From NCBI GenBank assembly GCA_963675135.1, contig OY776134.1:59291740-59355739 (forward strand): DNA of 64,000 bases. Direction: 5' to 3'. This stretch comes from Galeopsis tetrahit. Taxonomy: Eukaryota > Streptophyta > Magnoliopsida > Lamiales > Lamiaceae. Shown here in pieces: positions 37,178 through 50,000 of the stretch. Every line of letters starts with the position of its first letter. Positions within the stretch are counted from its first letter, which is position 1. The notes beneath the pieces are model-generated. The model searched no databases. It was not told where the DNA came from and saw only the letters and a list, made by a program, of their open reading frames with translations. Position numbers and translations under genes: made by a program.

Positions 37178-37577
37178 GTATGTTTTTGGCCCTTGTTTAA
37201 TAAGTTCTTGAAGTTGTGATATTTTTGTGTTTCTTTCTGCCTTTACACATGGAAAGTGTTTAGTGAACTTGGTGGTTACTTTGCTTGTACTTCTGGTTTG
37301 ATGCCTTTGATGTAAAGAAATGGTAACATAATAAATTGTTTAATTATCCTTTGAGAACAGTGTGTGATACTGATATCATGTAACAAATCTCCTAATGTTG
37401 GATCTTTATAGTATTTTCTATGGTTTGAAATTAGAATCTAGCATGTTTAATGACTCATGAATTAATTAGAATCTTAAAATAAGGTGTTTTGATTATGCTT
37501 CTGCCAAATAGTGAAGTAGTTCTACAATAAGCTTATATGGTAGTATTGGCCGTTTCATTAGTTTATTTCTTTTGTAG
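37178..37577 (+). other. 5' leader intron of GH79 gene
   Basis: The donor ttctgag|gtatgt and acceptor cttttgtag|ttg bracket a T-rich stretch with no ATG use, and the coding ATG follows 41 bases after the acceptor. A leader intron is common in this family's genes, but transcript data are needed. Confidence 0.5.
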
Positions 37578-37618
37578 TTGATTTGAGTTGCACTGAGGTT
37601 CTTCTAGCTGATCAACAA

Positions 37619-38491
37619 ATGGGATTTCTAGCCAAGTTTTTGGTTTTTCTGGCCTTTCTCCCTGCAATTTTGGCTCAGGAATCTGAAGACGCCGGAGTTG
37701 TGATTGAAACGAGTAAAACTGTGGCTGAAACTGATGATAATTACATTTGTGCTACCATTGACTGGTGGCCTCAGGATAAGTGTAACTATGATAGATGCCC
37801 ATGGGGATCTTCATCCGTGATAAATCTTGTAAGTCGAGATTTGAAATATATAAATATGGAAAAGAGATTGTAACTTTTTTGTGCCTGATATAATTGCGAG
37901 TTACTTCTTTTGTAGGACCTATCTCACCCTTTTCTAATCAATGCTATTCAAGGTTTGACTGATTGCTGTATTACCTTATTCGCACACTTGCCTAATGCTC
38001 CTTATATGTAGTGTTTAATTTCATTATGTTGCTCAAAACAGCTTTCAAGAATTTGAGAATTAGAGTGGGTGGTTCGTTGCAAGATCAAGTCGTATATGAT
38101 GTGGGAAATCTGACGTCTCCTTGTCAACCATTTAGGAAGGAGAAGGGTGGGCTGTTTGGATTTTCAAAAGGGTGCTTACCTATGAAGAGGTGGGATGAGG
38201 TGAATAATTTTTTCAGCAAAACAGGGTAAGATTTAATTTATTTTGTTGATAAACTTTAATTTATAATATGTCGTTCAGTTATTTCTAGTTCAATGATTAG
38301 TGAATATGACTATTATTAACACCAGGTCTAGGAAAATATGCTGCTTTGGTTACATTTTATAATAGTAAGATGAATTGGTGTTGCATTGATACATGATAGC
38401 TCATCTGCAAAGCATTTCATAAAGCTCATCCTTATGCGAATCACTGATATCAATCGTCTATGAGTGATGAGTAGATATTTGTATGAACTAT

Positions 38492-38522
<31 letters not shown>

Positions 38523-40568
38523 TCCACTTGCTCCTCCTTTCCTTTGTGTTTTTTTAATTATTGGTGGCACCATGGAAGGTCCTCTGCATAAAAAATCCTA
38601 TCTGTTTGAGAAAAAACTTTGTGGGAATACCATTGTGAAGTTGGCTTTCATTATCACGTGCTCATTTACATTTACTTGATTAAAACGCGCCTGTTTGAAT
38701 TTATGAAGAACTTATAAATGTCCCAAAATTGTTGTGTATGTATCGATCTTTGCAGAGTTGTTCTGACTTTTGGCCTTAATGCTCTATACGGGAGGCGCCA
38801 AGTGCGAAGAGGCGTTTGGGGAGGAGATTGGGATCCCAGCAATGCTCACGATTTTATCCAATACACTATATCCAAAGGATATGATGTTGATTCCTGGGAA
38901 TTTGGTATTGAATTGTTTAGTTTTCTCATAGTTGATGAAGGGTCGCTTGAGTTGTAATCTTCAGAAGACTGATTTAACTCATCCTTGGCAGGTAATGAGT
39001 TAAGTGGCAAGGGGGTTGGTGCTCGTGTTGATGCTCAACAATACGGAAAAGATTCAATCCGTCTAGATACTTTGATCAATCAATTGCATGCAAATTCCCA
39101 TACAGCAAGGCCTAGTCTCGTGGCACCGGGAGGGTTCTTTGATAAGTCGTGGTTTGATAAGTTGCTTCAAGTGTCGGGCCCGAATGTGGTCAATGTTTTA
39201 TCGCATCATATGTATACTCTGGGTCCAGGAAACAGCCCGAATGTGATGAGTAATATCCTGAACCCTGATCACTTGAACAAGGCATCGTTCGTATTCAGAA
39301 ATCTTAGTTCAACCATTAAAGACAACGGCCCTTGGGCTTCAGCGTGGGTTGGTGAATCAGGTGGGGCCTACAACAGCGGTGGTAGTGGGGTATCTAACAC
39401 ATTTGTCAACAGCTTTTGGTAATTTCTTCATATATGCTACAGTAATATGCATCGAGTATTATCCTGTTTGGCTAAAGCATTAAATCGAAATATAGGTATC
39501 TGGATCAACTTGGAATGGCAGCTAGGCACAATACCAAAGTATATTGCAGGCAGACTTTGATTGGCGGCTTCTATGGCCTCCTCAACAAAACCACATTTCT
39601 TCCCAACCCTGATTATTACAGGTTCATTATCATGACTTATTATTTTTAAGCTTTTATATTGATAAGTTTAACTGGCATTCTCTTTTTTGGAACTCACAGT
39701 TTCTTTAAATTTTGGGGAAATACCTTTTTTAATCTTGTAAGTTATCCGACTGTAGGAGGTGTAACATCCTCTTGATGCTGTGATATCTGATTTGTCAACA
39801 GGATGTTGCACCTCCTACAACTGATTATCGGACTAAAATGTTGTAAATAGAAAGTTACATGACTATTTTCAATTCGTGAAAGTCGATAAGCCATATGTCG
39901 AAATTGGGGTAACTAACTTACAGGACAAAAAAAAAAAAACAATTTTCCTGAAAATTTTAGTCAAACCATGTCTTATCTCACAAAATTTTCTTATGGCACT
40001 ATAGTGCTCTACTCTGGCATCGTCTCATGGGAAAAGGAGTGCTTACTGTTAACACCGGCGCATCACCATATTTACGCGTTTATGCTCATTGTGCAAAAGA
40101 AAGAGTAAGAGCCTCTCCTAAGATCTAATCTCATCATCTTACTTGATAAATCGTCTCTAAATTTTCATTCATTCATTCTTCTTTCAGACTGGTGTAACCG
40201 TGCTTCTGATCAATCTAAGCAACCAAACAATGTACGATGTGGATGTTCAGTCGAGTAACAGTATTGTAGTGCAGCAAGTCACCAAGAAAAGGTCTTTTGT
40301 ACATGCGCTTAAGAGGACCGTATCATGGATTGGTAACAAAGCCTCGGATGAAAAATTGTGTCGAGAGGAGTATCACTTGACTCCCGAGAATGGCGAAGTT
40401 CAAAGCACGACCATGATGTTGAACGGGAAGCCACTGCAGCCAAGTGATCGGGGAGACGTCCCGAGTTTAGATCCTCGCCATGTCGATATCAACTCTGCTC
40501 TAAATATCTCTCCTTTTTCCATAAAGTTCATAGTATATCCCAATTTCAGTGCTCCAGGTTGTGAATAA
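37619..40568 (+). CDS. Heparanase-like glucuronidase, GH79
   Basis: This is a secreted or vacuolar/wall retaining beta-glucuronidase that trims glucuronic acid from arabinogalactan proteins in plants. Eight exons: 37619-37828, 37916-37952, 38042-38225, 38756-38904, 38992-39418, 39496-39621, 40005-40104, 40188-40568; 537 residues in phase, close to the usual 540. A signal peptide is visible (MGFLAKFLVFLAFLPAILAQ). Family blocks include ATIDWWPQDKCNYDRCPWG and IRVGGSLQDQVVYDV. The proton donor is Glu196 in SWEFGNELSG, and the nucleophile is Glu315 in WVGESGGAYNSGG; both are present. The C-terminal beta domain ends with IKFIVYPNFSAPGCE. No defect is seen. Confidence 0.96.
39716..39935. repeat. 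Dispersed repeat family A, copy 2 (GH79 intron 6)
   Basis: It contains gtaggaggtgtaacatcctc and the inverted caggatgttgcacctcctac, a near-perfect hairpin, followed by attatcggactaaaatg and cgtgaaagtcgataag shared with 1-240. The ends ttgtaagtta / taacttacag are inverted, supporting a MITE. Confidence 0.65.
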
Positions 40569-41239
40569 AATTTGGGTTAGCAGGAAAGAAAGTAGGATGC
40601 TGTTGGTATTAATAGGTGCTGCATTTTTTCTACTTCATCTGTTTTACATGTAATTTTGATGAAACAATAAATAAAGAAAATGGCCGATGGATGTATATAT
40701 AAAACAATAATTACAAAATGGAAAACTTTAATCAAGATAAAATAATTACTTAAATTGAATATTATATGTATATGCCAGTGTTCTCTGTCTTTCTCCAATT
40801 TTTTATTTCTTTTGTTTAAACTCAAAATATGTATATTGAAAGAATTTTGTACCTATCTAAAAGTTTGAACTTGTAGAAATGTGGAAAATTAATTTTTGCA
40901 TATTTAATTCCAAATACTTGGGAAGAAGGTCCATCGAGTGGAGAATTTATGGGTGGAGGGGGAATTGATTTTTGTATATTTAATTCTAAATACTTGGGGA
41001 GGATGTCCATCGAGTGGACAATTTAAATGGATGAAGTTGATTTCAACAGGAATCGAATCTAGAATGAGTGGATGTGAGTCTTTAAGTTCTGATATTATGA
41101 AAGAATTTTGTTTCATCTAAAAATCGGAACTTATTATAAAAACTTATTATAAAGAGGTGCGAAATGAATTCATGCATATTTAATTCCTAAATCTTAAAAT
41201 TGCATTGCATATTATTGGAAATGAAAAAAAAAACTGTAA

Positions 41240-41603
41240 GGGCATGTTTGTTTTGGGACTCACACGTCCGGACGTGGGACGTAACGTCCCCCGTCTTGTT
41301 CTAGTTCGGGATTTCACATCCAGATTTCAACATCCAATTACATCCACCTCTAAAAATATCTATATATTTTCCTATTATAATAATACAACACCACCCACTC
41401 TTACTAATTGATTTGACATAAAGTTATATAAAATAATACAACATCACACACTCTTACACAATTGAGTTGACATAAAGTTACATCTCATCCTACTCAACAT
41501 CCCAAAACAAACATACACAATCACTATTCATCAGAATTTCTCCATCCAGGATTTCCCCATCCCCATCTCCCCCATCCTGCATAATTCCAAAACAAACATG
41601 CCC
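41240..41603. mobile_element. Tourist-like MITE, 364 bp
   Basis: The ends gggcatgtttgttttggg and ccaaaacaaacatgccc are inverted, with TAA at 41237-41239 and 41604-41606. The ends resemble those of the 12.3-14.2 kb elements (gggcatg), so they belong to the same superfamily but a different family. Confidence 0.88.
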
Positions 41604-42513
41604 TAAAGTCTTCACTAGATTATTGGTCTTATCTTGAAACCAATCTTAGAAGTTAATAAGTTATATACTTATATTGCATCACAACATTTATTGATTAATA
41701 AGGAGAGAAAATTTAAAGTTGCAATTCAAATTGACCTACTTTTTATCTATGATTTATTTACACTCTAAGCATTTCAGTCCAACAAAAATATTTGTTAACT
41801 AAAAATTTGGATTGGATTTTGTTATTTTTTTCCATTCTGCAGTACCCGGACGCTCATGACGTGACATGAGCGTAAAGGGGATTTAGATCATATTTGATAG
41901 TTAAAACTGATTAAACTGAAATTAAAATAATATATAAATTTTACCCATTTTAAAACATAATCTAGATATCAAACATAGTCTTATATTATAAAATTAGTTA
42001 CTCACCGGAGAAACGAACAGCTTCGCTGGTCGGAGTTAAAAGAACCACCAATAGGACTAGTGACACCACTATTGACCTAAAATTACTCATCATTTTTTAT
42101 TTATCCACCTCCTTCTTGTTGCCCTGTTATTTATAACACTACAGTACCGTCCTCCTCTGTGTATTTCATAATTAACATCATAATTAAATGCCATTAATTC
42201 CAGCAAAATCTCTATTTATAAAAAGAAAATTACTTTTTTTTCATGTCTTTTACTATATTACTCAATTTATAAAAAGAAAATTACTTTATCACTTTATGAA
42301 TTTAAATAGTATTTCATATTATCTGCTTTATTAATTTTAATATTAATAACAACACTATCTATTTTATCACTTTATATACTAAAGTATTAAACATATTATC
42401 TCTTTTAAATAATAGTCATTTTGGTGTCTCCTTTAAAAAAAAGTTTACATTTTTTTTGTCGAGTTGTAACTCAACATTTATTAACAATATTTCATACTTT
42501 TATGCAAAATTAT

Positions 42514-42815
42514 ATTTCCTCCGTCCAATTTCATTATTCCCACTTTCCTTTTTTGGTTGTCCAATTTTATTATGCTCATACCCTTTTTGAAAATAATATT
42601 ATTCATACTACTTTATCTTCACCCTCCTACCATCACTTATTTACCCACTTTGCCATTCACTTTATTCATAAACAATCATTTATTTATAAATGGACCCCAC
42701 AATACACCATCATACCCTCAACCTCAACTTATCTACTTTATGAATAAGCTAATCAATATTCATTAAAACCCGTGTCCGAAGAAGTGGGCATAATAAAATT
42801 GGACGGAGAGAGTAT
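42514..42815. mobile_element. Stowaway-like MITE, about 300 bp
   Basis: The left end has cctccgtccaatttcatta, the right end taataaaattggacggag, an inverted pair, and inner cttcc/ggaag-type words extend it. The CTCCGTCC end is typical of Stowaway elements. Flanking TA is present but degraded. Confidence 0.75.
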
Positions 42816-43009
42816 TAATTATCATTCATTTTTCATCTTTTTCTTTCCACCTTTTTACTTTTTTATTACATTTTTCACCGTCAACTTTACATAAAATACT
42901 ATTTTTTAAAAATTTTGTGTCATCCGATCATCCCCTATATGTAAAGTTTAGGAGTGAGTCTTGTGTAGACTCAAGTGTATGTATGCACTTAGTTGACCGT
43001 TGACCTTTT

Positions 43010-43765
43010 TTTTTTATTATTATTATTATTTTGTTATATGGTGTTGCGTTTTTCAATTCCAGTAATTTACACTTTTCAATAATATTTTCAATTATATTGA
43101 TTTACATTTTTTGGTAATGTTATATTGCACATTTTAGTTATATGATGTTGCACTTTTCAATTATAATGTCTTACACTTTACAATATTATTTTTATTTATA
43201 GTGACATACATTTTTATTAATATTGTGTTGCACTTTTAAGTTATAATAACTTACAATTTTTATTAAAAATTGTTATACTGACTTGCATTTTTCAGTCATA
43301 ATAACTTACACCTTTCATTAATATTGTGTTGCATTTTTCGGTTATACTGACTTGCACTTTTTAATAATATTGTGTTGCACTTTTTAGTTATCATGGGTTA
43401 CACTTTTCAATTATATTGATTTACACTTTTTAATAAAATATTGTATTGCACTTTTCAGTAATATTGTGTTTCACTTTTTAATTATAATGAATTATATTTT
43501 TCATTAATAGTATGTTGCACTTTTCAATTATAGTGGCTTACATTTTTTAATAAAATATTTGTATTGCACTTTCCAATAATATTGTGTTGCACTTTTTAAT
43601 TATAATGAATTACATTTTTCATTCAATTATAGTGGTTTACACCTTTTAATAAAATATTGTATTGCACTTTTCAGTAATATTATGTTGCACTTTTTAGTTA
43701 TAATGACTTACACTTTTCATTAATATTATATTGCACTTTTCAATTATAGTGATTTACACATTTAA
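43010..43765. repeat. Minisatellite array 1 (22/45-bp units)
   Basis: Degenerate repeats alternate two half units: ttgcacttttcagttataa-like and ttacacttttcattaatatt-like, each about 22 bases, giving a dimer of about 45. At least fifteen dimers are discernible, all in one direction. No coding frame is kept. Confidence 0.85.
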
Positions 43766-45530
43766 AAAAAAATTAAAAAAAAATTCTTATGGTTAACTCG
43801 AGTTTTTATATGAACTCGTGTCTATTTAATACTTTGACAAAGTTTAAAGAGAAAATTTATAAAAAAAGTCATTTAGGCACCTAGCTTCTTAAATAAAGAC
43901 AACTTTTATAATCTTTTTAAAAAAGGACAAAAACGCATGTTAATAACCCATTATACCCTTATATTTAAATATGGAAATTAATTTATTAATTTAATAATTA
44001 AATAACAAGTCTTCATCTTCCTTATTTGTCGCCATAGATTTGTGGTTAATTTATTAATTTAATAATTAAAGAACGGGTTTCTTGGCCGGAAAACTCAAAT
44101 CTTCAAGCTTTTTGATTAATCCATGATGAATCAAACATAATCCCGCTGCATATACAAACGATTGGCCATAGATTTCAGATTGGTGAAGCAACAATCCTCG
44201 ATTTCCTCTTGAAATCGAGGGATCTTTTTCTTCTTTTAGTTTTTGTTTCAGTTTTGGGTGACCCCTCACGCCCAAAAACTGATTTCCGATGATTCTCAAA
44301 GTTTCTGCTGCTTAGAGGCTTGTTCCTCTCTTTCAACGACGGCCATGGCTATAAGGTCTCGTCTCCTTTGCTCTTCCATAATTGTTTCCTCGATCTGTTC
44401 TTTCGACTGCACATGATCAAGAGACTTTTCACGCGATCGTTTCTTTATATTCCTAGGGGATTCAAACTTCACCGATTTCTTCATTATGGATGACGGACGC
44501 GAAGCCGCCGGAGATACAGTAGAAACTTTTAATTCCAAGGGTCAGATGAAGAGTTTTGCCAAGGGTATGATTATTAATTCCACACGTACACACATAATTT
44601 GCAAAGAATTTAGGATTTTTTGAGATGATTTTAATTTAGGTTCAATTTTGCTCTATTTTCGTGAAATTGTGATGATTTACGTGCGTGTTGCTGAAATGTA
44701 GTTCATGATTATTTGTTATTGGTTTGGTCAAGGGATAATGCAGATCTTATTTTGCATATGTATACGTATTTCTGCATAATCACATTCTAATATGAAGACA
44801 CCGTACTATTTTTTCTGCATTATTCATTTTATTATGCAGTTTTAGATTTCATTGTTCTGCATTATTCATTTTATTATGCAGATTTAGATTTTATATTAAT
44901 TTTCCAACCATGGTCTAGGGAGCAAAATGTTCTTCTCACTTCTCACTTCGTCTTCTTCCGTACTTCACGGTTTCCTTTCTTCACAAATTGAAAAACCCCA
45001 AAATTTTGCACAAAATTTACAAAGTTTGACCGGAGTTGTTGATAGAGTTTAATTTTAGGAAGTTTTAATTAATTGCGTAATTCGGGGGCTTTAATGAGCT
45101 GATAGAACTTTAGTACCAAACCTGTTTTTCTTCTCATTTAATTTTAGGAAGGTTTTTCTTAATTGCGTAATTCTCGGAATTAATGAGCTGATAGAGTCAG
45201 CTTTAAATTTCAAACATTTAAATAATTTCTCCATATTAATTCCGAATTTATGTATTAAGGGCATGATGGTACATTTATGTGCCATTTTGTCCTTATTCTG
45301 AAACTATTTTGAATCATGTCTTTATTTAAAAAAACACTAAGTGAAATGACCTTTTATGTGAAATCCCCAAGTTTAAAGAGAGACAAAGGAGTAGTATTAC
45401 ATTAAAATTCGTAGTGGGTCAATTGTATAGTCAACTTGGGGACTTATGTATGTAGTACCAATTTTTTTTGTTTTTATGTTGTTTTGTTTTTTTTACAATT
45501 TTTTGTGTTACTATATAAATAAAAGTAACC
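43766..45530. other. Spacer between array 1 and SINE
   Basis: It holds short tandem duplications: a unit containing ctgcattattcattttatta at 44812-44890 and a segment of about 110 bases containing attgcgtaatt and aatgagctgatag at 45055-45197. Two minus-strand open frames at 44066-44538 have no ATG at the upstream frame start and no recognised domain, so they are not called as genes. Confidence 0.45.
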
Positions 45531-45944
45531 CCAAGGAGTTGGTAGGCTTGAGACTTAGGAGTATGCTCCTCTCTAGGTCTCAGGTTCGAACCCTCTAAGG
45601 TGCAAACAATTTTTATGGGGCCATGTCCATACAGCCATGTCCATACAGAGCTTTAAACGGGACCCCCGCAAATGGGCGGTGGGATTGATCGTTCGAACCC
45701 TCTAAGGTGCAAACAATTTTTATGGGGCCATGTCCATACAGCCATGTCCATATAGAGCTTTAAACGGGACCCCCGCAAATGGGCGGTGGGATTGGTCGTT
45801 CGAACCCTCTAAGGTGCAAACAATTTCTATGGGGCCATGTCCATACAGAGCGCAAAGCTCTGGCTTTAAACGGGACCCCCGCAAGTGGGCGGTGGGATTG
45901 GTCCCCCGGGATTAGTCGGTCCAAGACCGAATACCCGAGACTTC

Positions 45945-45959
<15 letters not shown>
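45531..45959 (+). mobile_element. tRNA-derived SINE with triplicated 3' part
   Basis: The head reads ggagttggtaggcttgagac, like a tRNA A box region, and caggttcgaaccc at 45581 matches a polymerase III B box. The part from gttcgaaccc to ggtgggattg is repeated three times, starting at 45584, 45691 and 45798, exactly 107 bases apart. The third copy continues into ggattagtcggtccaagacc and a poly(A) tail, followed by (TA)n at 45960-45995. Confidence 0.75.

Positions 45960-45995
<36 letters not shown>
45960..45995. repeat. (TA)n microsatellite after SINE tail
   Basis: Perfect AT run of about 36 bases directly after the poly(A) tract. Confidence 0.95.
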
Positions 45996-46001
<6 letters not shown>

Positions 46002-46104
46002 AGTCTATACTGAATGTTGATTTCGTTGTTTTAATATTTTTCTTTTTTTATTATTATTCTACTTTACACTTATTTTTATTTTTACAAATATTTTTCTCTA
46101 TTAT

Positions 46105-46230
46105 AAAAATATAAATAGTAATTATTAAAAAGTGTAACATTAATAATTAATAAAAGTGTTAGTAGTAACTAATAAAAGGTGTAACATTAATAACCAATAA
46201 AAATATATGAAAATATTTTCAACTACAATT
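46105..46230. repeat. Inverted minisatellite units
   Basis: The words aaaaagtgtaacattaata and aaaaggtgtaacattaat are the reverse complement of the array half unit (ttacactttt...). They face array 2 at 46400-46965 in the opposite direction. Confidence 0.6.
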
Positions 46231-46399
46231 AATAGAAATTGTCATTAATATTATGTACAGTAGTTGTTTTTATCAAATTGTTCGATTAAAAAAAAATGAA
46301 ATCGGGGATATATACAAATCGTGTAATTCGACCTTATAAAAATGTTCATTTGCTATCTAAGTTGTTGACATTCTCAATAATGAATAGTTTTCTTTCACT

Positions 46400-46965
46400 T
46401 TTTACTTACAGTGACTTACATTTTTGAGTAATATTGTGTTGCATTTTTCAGTTATAATGACTCACACTTTTCACTAAATATTGTGTTGCATTTTTCAGTT
46501 ATACTCATTTGCAGTTTTTAATAATATTGTGTTGCACTTTTCAGTTATAGGAACTTACACTTTTCAGTTAGAGTGACTAACACTTTTTTGTAATATTGTG
46601 TTGCACTTTTCAGTTGTTATACTGACTTGCACTTTTTAACAATATTGTGTTGCACTTTTCAGTTAAAATGACTTACACTTTTCATTAATATTATGTTGCA
46701 TTTTTCAGTTATACTCATTTGCACTTTTTAATAATATTGTATTGCACTTTTCAATTATAGAAACTTACACTTTTCAGTTATAGTGACTTACACTTTTTAG
46801 TAATATTGGGTTGCACTTTTCAGTTATAATGACTTACATTTTTCATTAATATTGTTTTGCATTTTTCAGTTATACTGACTTGCACTTTTTAATAATATTG
46901 TGTTGCACTTTTCAGTAATATTGTGTTGCATTCTTTAGTTATATTGACTTACACTTTTTACTGAA
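46400..46965. repeat. Minisatellite array 2 (22/45-bp units)
   Basis: Same family and direction as array 1, with better-kept units (attgtgttgcacttttcag, ttataatgacttacactttt). It ends about 55 bases before the Ty3 element. Reverse-oriented units (aactaaaaagtgtaaaatat) lie at 46998-47020. Confidence 0.85.
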
Positions 46966-47020
46966 TAAAAAAAATCTTAAAAATATTTTTGTTACTATAA
47001 CTAAAAAGTGTAAAATATTT

Positions 47021-50000
47021 TGTTACAAACGAAGAAGATGAACCAGAACCAAGAAATCGCTGAAATGGAGTTGTTTAGTGGGTTCAAATAAAAGTGTATT
47101 AATCTTCATCAAATCGCGTTTATGTTTTAGAAATAAAGTCGCGGATGCGACTTTAATTGTTGCTGTAGATGGGTCGGGTATTTATACCCGTGATTTGCCC
47201 ATATTTCATTTCTCACGCTTATGAAATGAATCGATTCTGTTAACCATTTTCTCCCTCTCAATTTCTCTCAAATCTTCTCCCATTTCTGTGTTTTGGTGCG
47301 AACTCTTCAAACGATTAGCTTAATCGTTTCAGTGGCCTCAGAGCTAGCATTCCACGCTACGATCCGCGCATATTATAATGGTGAATCACACAGATCGAAT
47401 TGCGGCACTCGAAGTTCAGTTCGGCGCGTTAGAAACACAATTCGCTGAATTCAAAAACAGTCAGGCTGAAGGAAGGAGTGAGGTGTTGTTGCGGTTCGAT
47501 CAGCAGGCGAAGGAATCCGAGTTAATGAGACAACAGATGGCAGAATTACTAAAGTGTTTGGGTAATGACAAAGGAAAGGCTACAGCAGTAGAGGAGGGAA
47601 TTGAGTATTCAAAAACAGTGGACAATGATGAAGGAGCTTCTAGAGGAGGAAGAGATGAGGCTGGTATCTTGCCTACACCACCTCATCATACTAGGAGATC
47701 TGATTTTGGAGATTTTGTGCATGTGAGCTTGGATAATCACTCAATGGGCAGATCAAAGGCTGGAGCTACACCTAGAGGAGCAGTGCACTCAAGTGGAAGG
47801 TATGATCCTAGATTCCCTAGAAAACATCCACCAGGGGAGGAGAATATGCAACCTGAGTTTAATACTGCTAGATCTAATGATTGTCTATCAAATGCTAAGA
47901 AACCTAGGATCGATTTTCCTAAGTTTAATGGAGACAATCCTAGATCATGGATAAGAAAGTGCAATAAGTATTTCTCATTCAACCTTATGCCTGATCAAGA
48001 TAGAATAATGTTAGCTGCAATCAATATGGAAGGAGAGGCTGATATTTGGTATATTGATTACATTGAAGAAAGGGAAGGGTTGAGTTGGAGTCAGTTTGTG
48101 GAGTTAGTAAATGAGAGATTTACTAATCCAGAAGATGAGAATGTAGTTAGCAAATTTCATAAGTTGGTGCAAACTACTACTGTGAAAAGGTATGTGAAGG
48201 AGTTTGAAGAGCTCAAGTCATTTGTATGTGAGGAACATCCATTCATCACAGAAAGCTATATTGTTAAGAGCTTTATTGGGGGTTTGAAAGATGAAATCAG
48301 TCATGCTGTGCAGACTTTTAAGCCATCTAGGTTTACTGAGGCAGTGCAAGTGGCTTTGAGACAAGAACAAGTGATTACCAGCAGGGATAAGGTGCATAAG
48401 CCTGTATATAAGTCAGCTTGGGGTACTACTGCTAAGACCTCATGGCAGAGTGAGAGTAAAGGGAAAGAGAGTGGGGCTGGAGGATACAAACCAAGTACTG
48501 CAGAGGCTAAAACATTTCCTACAAGGAGATTGACACCAGCTGAGATGGATGCTAGGAGGAAGCAGAACTTATGCTTCAATTGTGATGAGACATATCACAT
48601 TGGACATAAGTGTAAAAGAGTATTTGTGATCTTGCTACAAGAAGAAGATGAAAATGAGGAGGATGAAGGGTTGATATTAGAAGGAGATTCAAGTGAAGTG
48701 GTGGAACCTCTAGTTTCCTTGAATGCTTTGGCTGGGCACCAACACCCTGATACTGTGAAGATAGTGGGAAGAGTAGGGAATCAAGAGATTTCAGTTCTCT
48801 TGGATTCAGGGAGTACTCATAGCTTCCTAGATCCAAATACTGCAAGGAGATTGGGATGTGTAGTGGAGTACACTCATTCATTGATGGTGACCATAGCTGA
48901 TGGTAGTAAGATTGAGTGCAACTCAAAGTGTTCTAACTTCGAATGGATGATGGGGAGTTGCAAATTCACTGCTCCAGTTAGAACTCTGAGACTAGGAGGA
49001 TGTGATATGGTCATTGGGGTGGATATTTTGAGTCAGCTAGGGCCTATCACATTTGACTTCAGGCTTCACCAGGTGCAATTTCAGAGGGGGGGAAAAACAG
49101 TTACCTTACAAGGTACAGGTGATGAAGAGATTCAGATCAGTATGATCTCAGGAAAACAATTGAAGAAGATGGTTAGGAGGAGGCAATGTGAAGGTTTGGG
49201 GTATGTGTGTTATTTGAAGAGTAACCCAGAGTTTGACAAATGCACAGTGGCACCTGAGTTGGAAATTATTATTGAGCAATTTCAGGAGGTGTTTGCACCA
49301 CCCACTGAGTTACCTCCCCAGAGACAGTTGGATCATAAAATCAGGATCAAGGAGGGTGAGAAGCCTGTTAAACAGCATCCATATAGGTATCCTTACCTTC
49401 AAAGGCAGGAGATTGAAAAATTGGTTAAGGAGATGCTAGAGAGTGGAGTTATACAGCCTAGTAATTCCCCTTACTCTTCACCAGTGCTCTTGGTGAAGAA
49501 GAAGGATGGCACATGGAGGTTCTGTGTTGATTACAGAAAGTTGAACTCAATCACAGTGAAGGATAGCTATCCAATTCCCTTGATTGAAGATCTATTGGAT
49601 GAGTTAGGGCAGGCCAAGCTATTTTCTAAAATTGATCTAAGGGCAGGGTACCACCAGATTAGGGTCCACCCACCTGATATTCAGAAGACAGCATTTGCTA
49701 CTGTATCAGGCCTCTATGAGTTTGTGGTGATGCCGTTTGGGTTGACCAATGCACCTGCAACCTTTCAAGCTATCATGAACAGGTTGTTTGCCCCCTTCTT
49801 AAGAGACTTTGTGTTAGTCTTTTTTGATGATATTCTAATATACAGTAAGAATATGGATGATCATCAAAGGCACTTGAAGCAAGTTCTACAAGTTTTGAGG
49901 GAGAACACCTTAAAGGCCAAGGCCTCTAAGTGTGTGTTTGGGGTGACCCAAGTGGAGTACTTGGGCCACATCATTACTGATGTAGGGGTAAGGGCAGACC

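Larger units (their letters stand above)
40569..42960. other. Spacer with two MITEs and a short duplication
   Basis: At 40900-41010 a segment of about 85 bases containing ggtccatcgagtgga is duplicated in tandem with changes. Two MITEs are listed separately. Nothing else is recognised. Confidence 0.5.

Noticed and set aside
44066..44538. Two overlapping minus-strand frames, one Lys/Arg/Glu-rich
   Set aside because: The upstream frame starts with a non-ATG codon right after an in-frame stop, no splice signals or known domain were found, and the region is repeat-rich.
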